In this document: positions 47,013 through 57,500 of the stretch, piece by piece
Position numbering within the stretch: position 1 is the stretch's first letter
How the letters are laid out: every line of letters begins with the position of its first letter
From: Microbacterium sp. BR1
GTDB taxonomy: Bacteria; Actinomycetota; Actinomycetes; Actinomycetales; Microbacteriaceae
Assembly (NCBI RefSeq): GCF_002812725.1
Contig: NZ_NMUN01000004.1
Span: 1,116,001 to 1,180,000, forward strand
Direction of reading: 5' to 3'
DNA: 64,000 bases
The notes under the pieces: model-generated
The model's database searches: none
What the model saw: only the letters and a program-made list of their open reading frames with translations
What the model was told of the DNA's origin: nothing
Translations under genes and position numbers: made by a program

Positions 47013-48732
47013 TCGCGACGTACAGCAGCCGGCGTTCCTCGTCGATCTGCTCGAGCCCGCGCGCGTACGAGATCGGCAACAGACCCTCCGACAGTCCGAT
47101 CACGTGCACATGGTCCCACTCGAGACCCTTGGCCGCGTGAATCGTCGCGAGCGTCACGGTACGCAGCCCCGGATCGTGCTGGTCCCGGGCGCGCGCCTGC
47201 AGGTCATCCGTGAAAGCACGCAGGGTCGTCCCCGGCGGCGCGTTCTCGGCCAGGCGCAGCAGCGTCGCGCGTGCCTCCCACGCGTCGCGCAGCGCACCGC
47301 CGGCCGGGGGCGGGGTCTCGGTGTAGCCACGGGAGCGCAGCAGATCACGGACGACGGGCACGAGGTCACCGGAACCGCCCGCGACGGACTCACCCCGCAG
47401 CACGAGCACGGCGTCGCGCACCTCGGGCAGCTCGAAGAACCGCTTACCGCCGAGCACCGTCGCGGCGATGTCGTGGGCGGCGAGCGCGCGCTGCAGAGCC
47501 GCCGATTGCGAATGCGCCCGGTAGAGCACGGCGAATCCCTCGGGGGTCTCGCCGCCGTCGAGGCGCCGTTTGATGTTCCGTGCGACCGCCGTCGCCTCGG
47601 CATCGTCGTCGGGATGCATGGCCGTCGTCGCCGGCGGCCGTGCCTGCGTCTCCGGTGTGTTCGGACGCGGTGTGCTCGAACGCGGTGTGTTCGAACGCGG
47701 TGTGTTCGAACGTGCCGCGGGCGCGCTCGGGGCATATGAACTCGATGCCGCGTCGGCTTCGCCCCCACGGCTTCCCGCCTCGGAGCCCGCCGCGACCAGC
47801 TCGAGGGCGCCCGGACGACCGCGCATCAGGGCATTCGCGGTCGCGAGGACGGGCGGTTCGGAGCGGTAGTTGCGCTCGAGACGCACCATCAGGGCACCGG
47901 GGTGGTGCCGCTCGAAGTCGAGCAGGAACCGCGGATCGGCTCCGGCGAAGGAGTAGATCGTCTGGCTCGCGTCACCGACGACGCACAGGTCGTTGCGCTC
48001 GCCCAGCCAGAGTCCGAGCAGTCGCTCTTGGAGCGGCGACACATCCTGATACTCGTCGACCGTGAAGTGCCGGTACTGCTCGCGCACCGCTCGCGCGACG
48101 CGCGGCTCGGACTCGATCATTCCCGCGCAGGCGAGCAGGATGTCTTCGAAGTCGAGCTGCCGCCGCTCGTCCTTGAGCTTCTCGTAGGCCTCGTGCAGCG
48201 CGACGACGGCGTCGGGGCTGAGGCGTCCGAGACCCGGACGGCCCGCGCGCGCGTAGTCCTCGATCGTGCGGAGCGTGACCTTGCGCCACTCGATCTCGGA
48301 CGCCACGTCGCGCAGTGTCGCCCCGTCGAGGGTGAGGCGGAGTCCGCTTGCCGCGTCCGACAGCGCGCGCACCTTGTTCGACAGGACGGGCGGCGCAGAC
48401 TCGCCCCCCGCGACGGTCGGCCAGAAGTAGTTGAGCTGTGCGAGCGCGGCCGCGTGGAACGTGCGCGCAGAGACGCCCTCGATGCCGAGCGAGCGCAGGC
48501 GTCCGCGCATCTCACCAGCCGCACGCGTCGTGAACGTGACCGCCATGACCCGCGAGGGAGAGTACATCCCGCTGTCGACGCCGTAGGCGATGCGGTGCGT
48601 GATCACGCGCGTCTTGCCCGAACCCGCCCCGGCGAGGACGCAGACGGGTCCGCGAACCGCGAGGACCGCCTCGCGCTGATGCTCGTCGAGGTCTCGCAGG
48701 GCGCGCTCGGCCCCCCCTGTGGGATCCGTCAT
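46864..48732 (-). CDS. uvrD2: UvrD-family DNA helicase (UvrD2-like, short form)
   Basis: 622 aa superfamily 1A helicase. Walker A is AGAGSGKTR, motif II VDEYQDVSP, motif III GDASQTIYSFAGAD, motif V TIHAAKGLEWDHV and motif VI LYVAITRARR. Mycobacterial UvrD2 (about 700 aa) carries a C-terminal HRDC domain; here the protein stops soon after motif VI. Residues about 341-360 are four pentapeptide repeats (15-bp DNA repeat). The ATG overlaps the nudC stop. The adnAB-nudC-uvrD2 order matches Mycobacterium. Confidence 0.93.
   Translation of the reverse strand: MTDPTGGAERALRDLDEHQREAVLAVRGPVCVLAGAGSGKTRVITHRIAYGVDSGMYSPSRVMAVTFTTRAAGEMRGRLRSLGIEGVSARTFHAAALAQLNYFWPTVAGGESAPPVLSNKVRALSDAASGLRLTLDGATLRDVASEIEWRKVTLRTIEDYARAGRPGLGRLSPDAVVALHEAYEKLKDERRQLDFEDILLACAGMIESEPRVARAVREQYRHFTVDEYQDVSPLQERLLGLWLGERNDLCVVGDASQTIYSFAGADPRFLLDFERHHPGALMVRLERNYRSEPPVLATANALMRGRPGALELVAAGSEAGSRGGEADAASSSYAPSAPAARSNTPRSNTPRSSTPRPNTPETQARPPATTAMHPDDDAEATAVARNIKRRLDGGETPEGFAVLYRAHSQSAALQRALAAHDIAATVLGGKRFFELPEVRDAVLVLRGESVAGGSGDLVPVVRDLLRSRGYTETPPPAGGALRDAWEARATLLRLAENAPPGTTLRAFTDDLQARARDQHDPGLRTVTLATIHAAKGLEWDHVHVIGLSEGLLPISYARGLEQIDEERRLLYVAITRARRSVSLSWSAGNGRAEREPSRFLQELGIRTHRAAGASSVGARPPR
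47653..47712. repeat. 15-bp tandem repeat inside uvrD2 (four units)
   Basis: Units CGGTGTGTTCGAACG repeat four times head to tail with one or two substitutions in the first two units. They keep the reading frame and encode repeats of the type RSNTP in a linker region. The array could expand or contract without a frameshift. Confidence 0.85.
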
Positions 48733-49643
48733 CGATCCGTGACCCGTTCGAGCCAGCGCTCGATGAGCCCGCGCGAGATGGAGGATGCCCCGGGCAGAAC
48801 CACGTCGCCATCACCCGCGAGCGCCCGCTCGATCTCGTCCGGTTCGAACCACCGCACATCGACGATCTCGGATCCATCGGGTCGCGCGGCCGCCGAGTCT
48901 TCGGTCGACGCGAGGTATCCGAGCATCAGCGAGCGCGGGTAGGGCCACGCCTGCGAGCCGACGTATTCGAGAGCCGAGATGCGCACGCCGGACTCTTCTT
49001 CGATCTCGCGCACGAGGGATTCCTCGGCCGACTCCCCCGCCTCGACGAACCCCGCGAAGCACGAGTAGCGCCCGGCTGGCCATGCGGCGTTCGACCCCAG
49101 CAGCAGGCGCTCGCCGTCGGTCACCGCGACGATCACGGCCGGGTCCGTGCGGGGAAAGTGCTCGCGTCCGCACGCGGGGCAATGCCGCGACCATCCGGCG
49201 TTCCGCAGTTCGGTGCGCGTGCCGCAGGCGGGGCAGAACGGAGCATCTTGGATCCAGCGCGCCAGGGACAGGGCCTCGACGAAGAAGGCTCCGTTCTCGG
49301 GGTCCAGCGTGCCACCCACGTCACGCAGCTCGACCCAGCCGCCCTCCGGCTCGAACGGTGCAGCATCCGCTTCGTCGTCCTCGATCAGCGCGAGCAGCAC
49401 GGCGCCGAGCGCGTCGCGACCGAGGAACGCGACGATCGCGGCGGGCTCGAGTGTCGCGGCGGGGACCAGCACGAGCACGCCGGATGCGTCGAGGGGCGCG
49501 CGACCCCGTCGCAGCACGAGAACCCGCGCGTCGGGCTCGTCGGCGAGGACGGTCAGGGCATCCGCGAGATCACGATCGATGGCCGATCGGTCGATCGGAG
49601 AGACCGGGGGCGTGATCACCCTGGGCAAGCCCGGGACCGTCAT
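48729..49643 (-). CDS. nudC: NADH pyrophosphatase NudC
   Basis: 304 aa. A zinc ribbon (FCPACGTR ... HCPACGREH) is followed by a Nudix box with GFVEAGES and REIEEESG. The downstream SQAWPYPRSLM is the NudC-type SQPWPFPxS signature. It splits NAD(H) and can remove NAD caps from RNA. AGAGG precedes the ATG. Confidence 0.95.
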   Translation of the reverse strand: MTVPGLPRVITPPVSPIDRSAIDRDLADALTVLADEPDARVLVLRRGRAPLDASGVLVLVPAATLEPAAIVAFLGRDALGAVLLALIEDDEADAAPFEPEGGWVELRDVGGTLDPENGAFFVEALSLARWIQDAPFCPACGTRTELRNAGWSRHCPACGREHFPRTDPAVIVAVTDGERLLLGSNAAWPAGRYSCFAGFVEAGESAEESLVREIEEESGVRISALEYVGSQAWPYPRSLMLGYLASTEDSAAARPDGSEIVDVRWFEPDEIERALAGDGDVVLPGASSISRGLIERWLERVTDR

Positions 49644-49706
49644 GGATGACCTCTTTCGCGGGCGTGGCGCGGGTAGTGCGTGCGAGGACCGACCTACCCT
49701 GGGGGC

Positions 49707-51128
49707 ATGACTGGCTCCCCTCTCACTTTAGCCGCGTCGGTGAGCGCAGCCCTGCCCGAGGCCGCGGTCGTCTCGGCGGCAGCTCTCTCGACCGGCGAGG
49801 GCGGCCGCTACGACAGCGCCGTCGTCGGGCTGGACGACGGATCGTCCGTCGTCGTGCGCGCGCCGGTGGATGCCTCTGCCGCCAGCGACCTCGCCACCGA
49901 GGCTCTCGCCCTGCGCGCCCTCACCCCGGGCGCCCGTGCCCTGCTGCCCTTCGTCGCACCCCGTCCGCTCGGCGAAGTCGCGCTCCCCGAGGGCCGTGCC
50001 CTGCTCACCGACATGGTTCCGGGCTACCGCGTCGAGGCGGGCGACCTGCCCGCGGGCCCCGGCGCCGCAACGTCGATCGGCATCGCGCTCGCGGCCCTGC
50101 ATGCACTGCCCGCCTCCGTCGTTCGCGCCGAGGGACTCCCCGTCAAGTCCGCCGAAGAGGTCCGAGAAGCCGTCGTCGCGCTCATCGAACGCGCCGCATC
50201 GACGCGTCGGCTCCCCGTGGCGCTCGCCACACGCTGGCGGCGTGCCGCCGAAGACGAGGCGCTGTGGCGATTCGAACCGTGCGTCGTGCTCGGTGACGCG
50301 GTCGCTGCCTCTTTCCGCTTCGAGGATCGCGACGGGTTCCCGACCGTTTCCGGCCTGCTGGGCTGGAGCCGCTTCAGCGTCGGCGACCCGGCCGTCGACC
50401 TGCAATGGCTGGCCGCGGCTCCCGACGCCGCCGACGACGTGTATGCCGCGTATGTCTCCGCCGCGCACCGCTCGCCCGACCCGGATCTGCGCACCCGTGC
50501 CCGGCTCTACGCCGAGCTGGAGTTCGCGAAGTGGCTGCTCCACGGTCATGAACAGCGCCGCGAGGACGTCGTGGACGACGCGGTTGCGCTCCTCGACGCT
50601 CTCGTCGACGGACTCGGAGATGCCGCGACGCGCCTCGACCCGGTCGCCGTCGTGGGTGTGGACGATGCGATCGCCGTCCTCGCCGACACGCCCGTCACCA
50701 GGGCGGTCGCCGAGGACGATGGAAGCATCTCGATGCAGACCGACGCCTACGACCCGGCGATGGTGTCGCTGTTCGTGGCCGCAGCTCGCGCGCACGAGAC
50801 CGGCGATGTCGGTGCACCGGCAGCCGCAGCCGAGCTCGCCGAGGACGCATCCCGTCACGACGTCCCCCCGCTGCCGGGCTCCTCGGACGTTTCGGCCGCC
50901 GAGATGGAGACCGCACCGATCGACGTGAGCGGCTGGGGCGACCTGCGTCAGAGCGTCGATTCGACGGACTCGGATGACGCTGCGGGCTCCGCCGATGCGG
51001 TGGCTCCGGCGGGCTCCGTCACCGATCCCGACGTCGTGCCGGATACGGATGTCCCAGACGAAGAGATCGAGGCAGCACGGGCCTCGCGTGCCGCGTTCCA
51101 GCGCTGGGCGAGGTCGGCCTCCGAGTAG
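49707..51128 (+). CDS. Phosphotransferase-fold (APH/kinase-like) protein
   Basis: 473 aa. The first 300 residues have the aminoglycoside-phosphotransferase/kinase fold (GRYDSAVVGLDDGSSVVVRAP; FVAPRPLGEV; SVGDPAVDLQWLAA). The catalytic segment expected as HGDL-x3-N reads LGDAVAASF, and the metal-binding Asp of the next motif reads GWSRF, so it may be inactive. The last 120 residues are acidic and unstructured, ending RAAFQRWARSASE. TACCCT lies 6 nt before the ATG. The end overlaps adnB on the other strand by 181 nt. Confidence 0.7.
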   Translation: MTGSPLTLAASVSAALPEAAVVSAAALSTGEGGRYDSAVVGLDDGSSVVVRAPVDASAASDLATEALALRALTPGARALLPFVAPRPLGEVALPEGRALLTDMVPGYRVEAGDLPAGPGAATSIGIALAALHALPASVVRAEGLPVKSAEEVREAVVALIERAASTRRLPVALATRWRRAAEDEALWRFEPCVVLGDAVAASFRFEDRDGFPTVSGLLGWSRFSVGDPAVDLQWLAAAPDAADDVYAAYVSAAHRSPDPDLRTRARLYAELEFAKWLLHGHEQRREDVVDDAVALLDALVDGLGDAATRLDPVAVVGVDDAIAVLADTPVTRAVAEDDGSISMQTDAYDPAMVSLFVAAARAHETGDVGAPAAAAELAEDASRHDVPPLPGSSDVSAAEMETAPIDVSGWGDLRQSVDSTDSDDAAGSADAVAPAGSVTDPDVVPDTDVPDEEIEAARASRAAFQRWARSASE

Positions 51129-54100
51129 ACGCCGTCTCCGCGCAGGATCAGATCGTCGCCCACGTAGTACAGGACGACGTCGATCTGATCGAGGGGCACG
51201 CCCCGGGCCTTGTGGTAGGCCAGCCGGTACAGGGCGAGCTGCAGCATCCGCTCTTCGCGCTCCGCGGGCGAACGCGGCGGGCGACCCGTCTTCCAGTCGA
51301 CGATCTCGATGCGTCCGTCGCGATCATCGCGGCGATACACGGCATCGAGCTTGCAGATGACGACGCGACCCGGGCCGCCCGCCTCGGGAAGGGCGAAGTC
51401 GATCTCGGTCTCCACCTCGAGAGGCCGCAGCGGACCCCACTCCGATCGCTCGAAGTTCGCGCGCAGGCGTTCGAGATCGGCCGCGTCCTCGACGGACGCT
51501 TCGGAGTCGGTCGGGTCGTCATCCCGCTCCCACAGCGCCTCGTCGATCGAGCCTCCAGCGCCGCTGCGCCCCGACCGTTGCTCGACCCAGGAGTGGAACA
51601 GCGTGCCCAGGCGCGTCTGCCGGTACGGTCGCTCCGGCATGGGGCGCGCGATCGCCGCCACGGTTCCCGTGTAGTCGGTGACGAAGTCCTTGAAGCGAGA
51701 GGCGGGGATGCGTGTCGGCGCCGCGTGCCGGGGGCCCTGCGCGCGCATGTCACGCTCGGCGAGCAGGCGCGCCAGCAACTCATCGGGTTCGGGATCGGCC
51801 CGCGTCGCCGCGTGCTCGACGCTCGCCGCCGCGGCGCGGACGATTGGCCCGCGCGCGCCGAGGGGATCGAGGGGCCACGAGAGCACCTGCCCGCCCCTCT
51901 CGAGATACGGGTTGTCGCCCGGGTCCGCGGGCTCGATCGGCGGCATCCCGAGCGCCTCGACAATCTCGACGAGGTAGGGGCTCGGGTCGCGGGGCTTGCT
52001 CTGCCCACCCCACTGCGAACCCGTCAGCAGCAGATCCGAACGGGCCCGGGTAACCGCGACGTACGCCAGCCGCCGCTCCTCTGCCTTCTGGTGATCGCGC
52101 ACCCCGTCGCGGTAGGCGGCGATGGCCTTGCGCAGCGCGGCGCGGTCGGGGTCCGCACCGGGGCGCCAATCCAGCACCGGCAGCGCATCGCGGTCGCCGC
52201 GGAAGGCGTAGGGCAGAACACCGAATCCGAGCCATCCGGCCACCGACCGCGGGGCCTTGGGCAGTTCGTCCTGCACGAGCCGCACGACGGCCACCGCATC
52301 CCATTCGAGACCCTTCGAGCCGTGGACGGTCAGCAGCTGTACGACGCCGGGCTGGGGCGGCTCGGGACGCGGCATGAGCTCGTCGGTCTCTTCGGCATGG
52401 TCGAGCCAGGCGAGCAGGCTGCCGATCGAGCCGCGCTCGTCGGCCGTGAGAAATGCGCGCACCTCGTCGAGGAAGGCGCGCAGTTGTGCCGAGGCGACGC
52501 GCGCGGGCCCGCGGGTCTCGTTCGCGGCGAGCTCGATGTCGAGGCGCAGTTCGAGCTCGATCGTGCGGATCAGGTCGGGGATCGGCTGAGCCACCGCGCG
52601 CCGCAGCCGTCCGAGCATCTCGCCCGCCTCGCGCAGGCGGGCGCGGCCGGCGGGAGTGATTTCGGCGATGAGGCGGTAGTCGTCGCGCACGGTGCGGACG
52701 AACTCGAGGGCATCGACCAGCGAAGGCTGCTCGTCGGCACCGGCCGAGCCGCGCACGCGCGCGGCCAGCTCGGCCGGGAGCGGCGCGAGCGAACCGTCGC
52801 GCCTCGCGAGCGCGTCCGCCAGGGCATGCAGAGCCGCGAGGTCGGCCACACCGATCGCGAAACGCGGTCCCGACAGCAACCGGATCAACGACGACCCCTG
52901 CGAGGGGTCGTGCACCACCCGCAGCGCCGCGACGACGTCGACGACTTCGGGGGTCGTCAGCAGGCCGCCGAGCCCCAGGATGCGATGCGGCACGTCGTGC
53001 CGCGCCAGTGCCTCGGCGAAGGCGTTCATGTGCCTCTTGGTGCGGAACAGCACAGCCCCCGAGTGGGCACGGGGCGTGGCGGAGTCCGCCTGCGCCGCAT
53101 CATGGTGGGCCCGCACGTCGACGAACCAGCGCGCGACCGCATCGGCCTCGTCGTCGATCGTCTTCTCGAAGCGGCACTGAACGCGCCCGTGGGCCGCACC
53201 GGGTCGAGCCCCCAGAGCACCGACCGGAACCCCGCGGTGCTCCGCGCCCGCGACGAGCCGGTTCGCGGCGGTCAGGATGCTCAGGTCGTTGCGCCAGCTG
53301 ATCATCAGGCTGAATCGACCACATGCGGCTCGGTGCGCGAAGGCACCCGGGAAAGCGCCCAGGTTGTCGGCGGATGCCCCGCGCCAGCCGTAGATCGACT
53401 GGTTGGGGTCACCCACAGCCATCACCGCGGAGTCGCGGAAGACCTCGGCGAGCAGGCGTGTCTGGATCACGGACGTGTCCTGATACTCGTCGAGCAGCAC
53501 GACGCGGTACTGCTCACGGAGGTGCTCGGCGACCTCGGGCGCACGCTCGATGATCTCGAGGGCCCCGGCGACCTGGTCGGCGAAGTCGAGCGTGTCCTCG
53601 GCGCGCTTACGGGTGGCGTAGTCGTCGACGAGGCCGGCGAGCACGGGAAGCCCGCTCATCGCCGCGTGGAATTTCTCGATGTCGCCGGGGTTCGCCAGGG
53701 CGGGGTTCGTCAGGGGCTCGAGCGCCGCGGCCCACTCGTCACCGAAGCGGGCCACGCTCGCGGCATCGACGCGGTTGTCGAGCAGTTCGCCCGCCAGCCG
53801 GTGCACGGCATCGACGACGCTCGCGAACGCCTCCCCCCGCTCCGACAGGCGTTCGTCCTCGGATGCCACGACCACCCGCCGCGCGAGCAACCACGACCCG
53901 GACTGGCTCATGAGCGCCGCATCCGGGTCGCGGCCGATCCGCGGGCCGTGCTCGCGCACGATCGCGTCGGCGAACGCATTGTAGGTCGAGACTCGAGGGC
54001 GCGACAGCAAGACCTCGCCCGCCGCATCCTCTTCCGGGGGAACGGCCGCGAGCGCCTCGGCGAGACCGTCGACGAAAGCCACCAGCTCGGCGCGGCGCGC

Positions 54101-54586
54101 ACGCGGGGGCAGGGCACCCGCCCGTGCCCAGAACCCGGCGAGGGTGCCGTCCGCCGCGAGGGCATCGAGGTGCGGCAGCAGCCCACGCCGAGCGAACTCG
54201 TCGATGCCCGCGAGCCGCTGATCGATCCGTTCGGCGAGCTCGCCCGCGGCCTTGCGGGTGAACGTCAGCCCGAGCACCTCGTCGCGGCGCACGTGACCGT
54301 TCGCGACGAGCCACACGACCCGTCCCGACATCGTCTCGGTCTTGCCGCTGCCCGCCCCCGCGACGACCAGGGCAGGCGTGGGCGGTGCCTCGATGACGGC
54401 GCGCTGGTCGGGGGTGGGGCTGGGCAGACCCAGCGCCGCCGAGATGACGGGGGCCGAGAGGCCCATCCCGCCCGGCCAGACCGCGACGGGCGGCGCGGAG
54501 ACATCCGGGGCGACGCTCCCGGTGCCCGTGGTGCTCGTGGTGCTCGTGGTGTCGGCGGACACGGCGGGTGGCGGCGTGGAGGTCAC
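50948..54586 (-). CDS. adnB: AdnB-like helicase-nuclease subunit
   Basis: 1212 aa. UvrD-type motor: AGAGSGKT (76-83), VVLLDEYQDTS, GDPNQSIYGWRGAS, TVHGSKGLEWDAV, LAYVAVTRARSD. The C-terminal RecB-like nuclease has VICKLDAVY, IVDWKTGRPP and QLALYRLAY. With AdnA it resects DNA ends in actinobacteria. The first 35 residues are Thr/Ser repeats and the last 40 are low complexity. The GTG start overlaps the adnA stop by 4 nt. Confidence 0.92.
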   Translation of the reverse strand: MTSTPPPAVSADTTSTTSTTGTGSVAPDVSAPPVAVWPGGMGLSAPVISAALGLPSPTPDQRAVIEAPPTPALVVAGAGSGKTETMSGRVVWLVANGHVRRDEVLGLTFTRKAAGELAERIDQRLAGIDEFARRGLLPHLDALAADGTLAGFWARAGALPPRARRAELVAFVDGLAEALAAVPPEEDAAGEVLLSRPRVSTYNAFADAIVREHGPRIGRDPDAALMSQSGSWLLARRVVVASEDERLSERGEAFASVVDAVHRLAGELLDNRVDAASVARFGDEWAAALEPLTNPALANPGDIEKFHAAMSGLPVLAGLVDDYATRKRAEDTLDFADQVAGALEIIERAPEVAEHLREQYRVVLLDEYQDTSVIQTRLLAEVFRDSAVMAVGDPNQSIYGWRGASADNLGAFPGAFAHRAACGRFSLMISWRNDLSILTAANRLVAGAEHRGVPVGALGARPGAAHGRVQCRFEKTIDDEADAVARWFVDVRAHHDAAQADSATPRAHSGAVLFRTKRHMNAFAEALARHDVPHRILGLGGLLTTPEVVDVVAALRVVHDPSQGSSLIRLLSGPRFAIGVADLAALHALADALARRDGSLAPLPAELAARVRGSAGADEQPSLVDALEFVRTVRDDYRLIAEITPAGRARLREAGEMLGRLRRAVAQPIPDLIRTIELELRLDIELAANETRGPARVASAQLRAFLDEVRAFLTADERGSIGSLLAWLDHAEETDELMPRPEPPQPGVVQLLTVHGSKGLEWDAVAVVRLVQDELPKAPRSVAGWLGFGVLPYAFRGDRDALPVLDWRPGADPDRAALRKAIAAYRDGVRDHQKAEERRLAYVAVTRARSDLLLTGSQWGGQSKPRDPSPYLVEIVEALGMPPIEPADPGDNPYLERGGQVLSWPLDPLGARGPIVRAAAASVEHAATRADPEPDELLARLLAERDMRAQGPRHAAPTRIPASRFKDFVTDYTGTVAAIARPMPERPYRQTRLGTLFHSWVEQRSGRSGAGGSIDEALWERDDDPTDSEASVEDAADLERLRANFERSEWGPLRPLEVETEIDFALPEAGGPGRVVICKLDAVYRRDDRDGRIEIVDWKTGRPPRSPAEREERMLQLALYRLAYHKARGVPLDQIDVVLYYVGDDLILRGDGVYSEADLAQRWNAAREARAASISSSGTSVSGTTSGSVTEPAGATASAEPAASSESVESTL

Positions 54587-57500
54587 GAGGCCGACACCGC
54601 CTTGATCGTGTGGATGCGGCAGACGGCGAAGCGGTCCGTCGTGCAGTGCGTGTCGAGGTTCGCATCGAAACGGTCGGACGACATCCCCTCGGCCACGTCG
54701 ATGATCGTGCGCAGGAACGACGTTCGCCGCGCGACATCCATCGGCGCCTGGCGCGCGAGTCTGTAGTGCGTGTTCTTGAGCGTCTTCGAGAGGACGAGCA
54801 GCCGCGCGCCCGCGTTCGCGGCGGGATCGGCGCCGGGCAGCAGCCCTTCCCACAGGGCGAGCTGGTAGGCCGCGAGCTGCGCGTCGTCCGCGACCTTCTC
54901 GTCGGTGAGCTTGTCTTCCGAACGGCCGGTCTTCAGGTCGACCACGACGACACGCTCGGCGACGCCCTCCTCCTTCGTCGGGTCGAGGGCCTCGCCGCGT
55001 CCCGAAGGGTAGACCTCGATGCGATCGACCGATCCGCTCAGCAGGGCGAGCCTGCGGTCCTCGGGCGGACCGTCCCCCACTCCCCCGCCACGCGGGGCTC
55101 CGTCTTCTCCGCCGTGCTCGGCTCCCCGTTCACCGTCCCGGATCGCCCAGACATCCGGCGCCGACTCCACGCCATCCGCACCACCGGCGACGGAATCCAT
55201 GTCGATCGCGAGCCGGAAGCGCGCCTCTGCCCCCACGACACGGCCCTCTTCGCGGTGGAACCGCTCGAGGTACGCGTGCAGTCGATCGACCAGCAGCCCC
55301 GCCCACGCATGCTCTTTGCGGGCCATCCAGGGCGCCTCGAAGTCGAGTTCGCCCCAGCGCCCGTCCACGACCGCCTGCAGGGCAGCGCGATCGCCGCTCG
55401 GCACCTCTTCCATGGCGGCGTGCAGGATCGTCCCGACCCCGGCCGACCACGAACGGGTGTCCCCGCCGAGGGCGCGGATCGCCCAGTCCAGGCCGCAGGC
55501 GTCGAAAGCGTCGAGCTTGGAGGGCGACACGTGCACGGGTGATCGGGCCGGGTCGCGCAGGGGGCCGTTCGAGGATGCCTCGGCCATCCCGTACCACTGA
55601 TGTGGCGCCGCGCCGGGCACGCCGGCCCGCGCGAGCACCACGAGCTGGCCCGCCGCGTGCGCGCGCACCGGCGCCGGGGCGACCGGGGTCGTCAGGGCTC
55701 GCCGGTGCTGCGCGACGAGTCCCCGCAGGGTCAGAGGATGCTCCACCGCACCGGTCGGATCGTCGCTCTCGTCGGGTTCGGGAAAGAAGCTCAGCAGGGG
55801 GCTGGGGCCGCGATCGTCGTCGTCGACCGCCGTAACGGCGAGCCGCGTACGGGCGCGGGAGACGGCCCGGACCAGCAGGCGCAACTCGTCGTGGAGCGCC
55901 GCGCGGCGGCGGTCGAGCGATCCCCCGTTGTCGGGTTCGGCGTGCGCCCCGGTCGAGCGATCCGGCGTGTGGCCCGATGCATCCGGTCCCCCGATGGCCA
56001 GTCCCTCGATGTCGGCCAGCCGCCATTTATCGAGCAGACCGCCCCGCAGGCGCACGTTCGGCCATACGCCGTCCTGCACACCCGCGATCACGACGCCCTC
56101 GAACTGCGTGCCGAGCGCGGCGGCGGGCGTCAGCAGCGCCACCGTCTCGGCGACATCGGGTGAGGTCAGCATGTCTTCGGGGACCTCGCTGTCGACCATG
56201 CGTCGCAGGAACGCTTCCGGTGCCTCGTCCGGCGACGTCTCGACGAAGCGCTTCGCCGCGTCGAAGAGTGCGACCAGAGCGTCGAGCGCGTGGCCGCTCT
56301 CGGCAGAGAGCGTGCCCGGCGTCGTGGCGAGTTCGTGCCACACACGGGCGAGGGGGCGGCCCCCGCCGTCCCGCGCACGATCCCACGCGATCCACAGCAG
56401 ATCGTGCACCGTGGCACCGCGCTGCGCGTCGGCGTGCAGCACGCGCAGCGTCGTCGCGAGCCTCTCGGCCGCCCGCGCCTCGGGCGTGTCGAGCAGCGCG
56501 AGATCGAGCGGGTTCGCCATGGCCTCGTGCAGCAGCTCGCGCGCGGGACGTGTGCCACCGGCGGCGAGTTCGGCGTGGCGAAGACGCGCCCGGAGACGCC
56601 GCAGCCCCACCGCATCCAGTCCGCCGAACGGCGAGAGCAGCGCGGCGGACAGGGCTTCGGAATCGCGGATGTCGGGGGCGCTCATGCCGAGTCGCACGAG
56701 CTGAACGAGGTCACGCACGACGCCCTCGCTGCCCAGTGGACGCGGCAGGCTGGACGACCGCGTCGGCACCTCGCGGGCAGCCAGCTCGGCCTCGAGCTCG
56801 CCGACCTGACGGGTGTCGTGGGCGATCACGGCGAGCGCCGACCACGGGATCTCGTCGACGATGTGCCACTCACGCAGCACCCGCGCGATGCGGTCGATCT
56901 CTTCGTGCGGCGAGGGGGCGATCATCGTGCTCACGCGGGGGTCCGGCGGGAGTTCGGGCCCGGGCGCTCGGCGATGTTCGACACGCCCGGATGCCCCGAT
57001 CGCGGTCGTCACCTCGCGCGCTATCCGCGCCAGCGCGGGCGTCGACCGGTGTTGGTCGTCGAGCACGTGCAGCGCACCGAGGGCGTCGCAGAGCCGCGCG
57101 AACAACTCGGGCGACGCACCGCGGAACGACCCGGAGCCGATGTCGGGATCACCGAACGCCAGCACCGCCACCCCGCGGGCCCGGAGTCCGCGCAGCATCG
57201 CCATGCCGCCGCGCGTGAGCTCTTGGGCATCGTCGACGAGCACGGCACGCAATCGAGCGGGGGGTCCGAGCAGAGCCTCGCCCGCCGCCCCCGAGGGCGC
57301 CGTCGCGAGGATCGCCGCGGCCTCGCGCAGCAGTTCGGCGGGATCGCGATGCTCGGCACGCATGGCGCCCACCGTGAAGCGGTAGTCGGTCACGAACTCC
57401 GCGGCCCCCACCCAGGCATCACGCCCGAGTCTGCGTCCCGCGGATGCCAGCTCGGCGGGCCCGATACCGCGTTCGGTGCACTCGGCGAGCAGTGCCCGCA

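Noticed and set aside
47653-47712. Cluster of LexA boxes (GTTCGAAC words) in uvrD2
   Set aside because: The words come from an in-frame 15-bp coding repeat in the middle of the gene and do not have the N4 spacing of the box.
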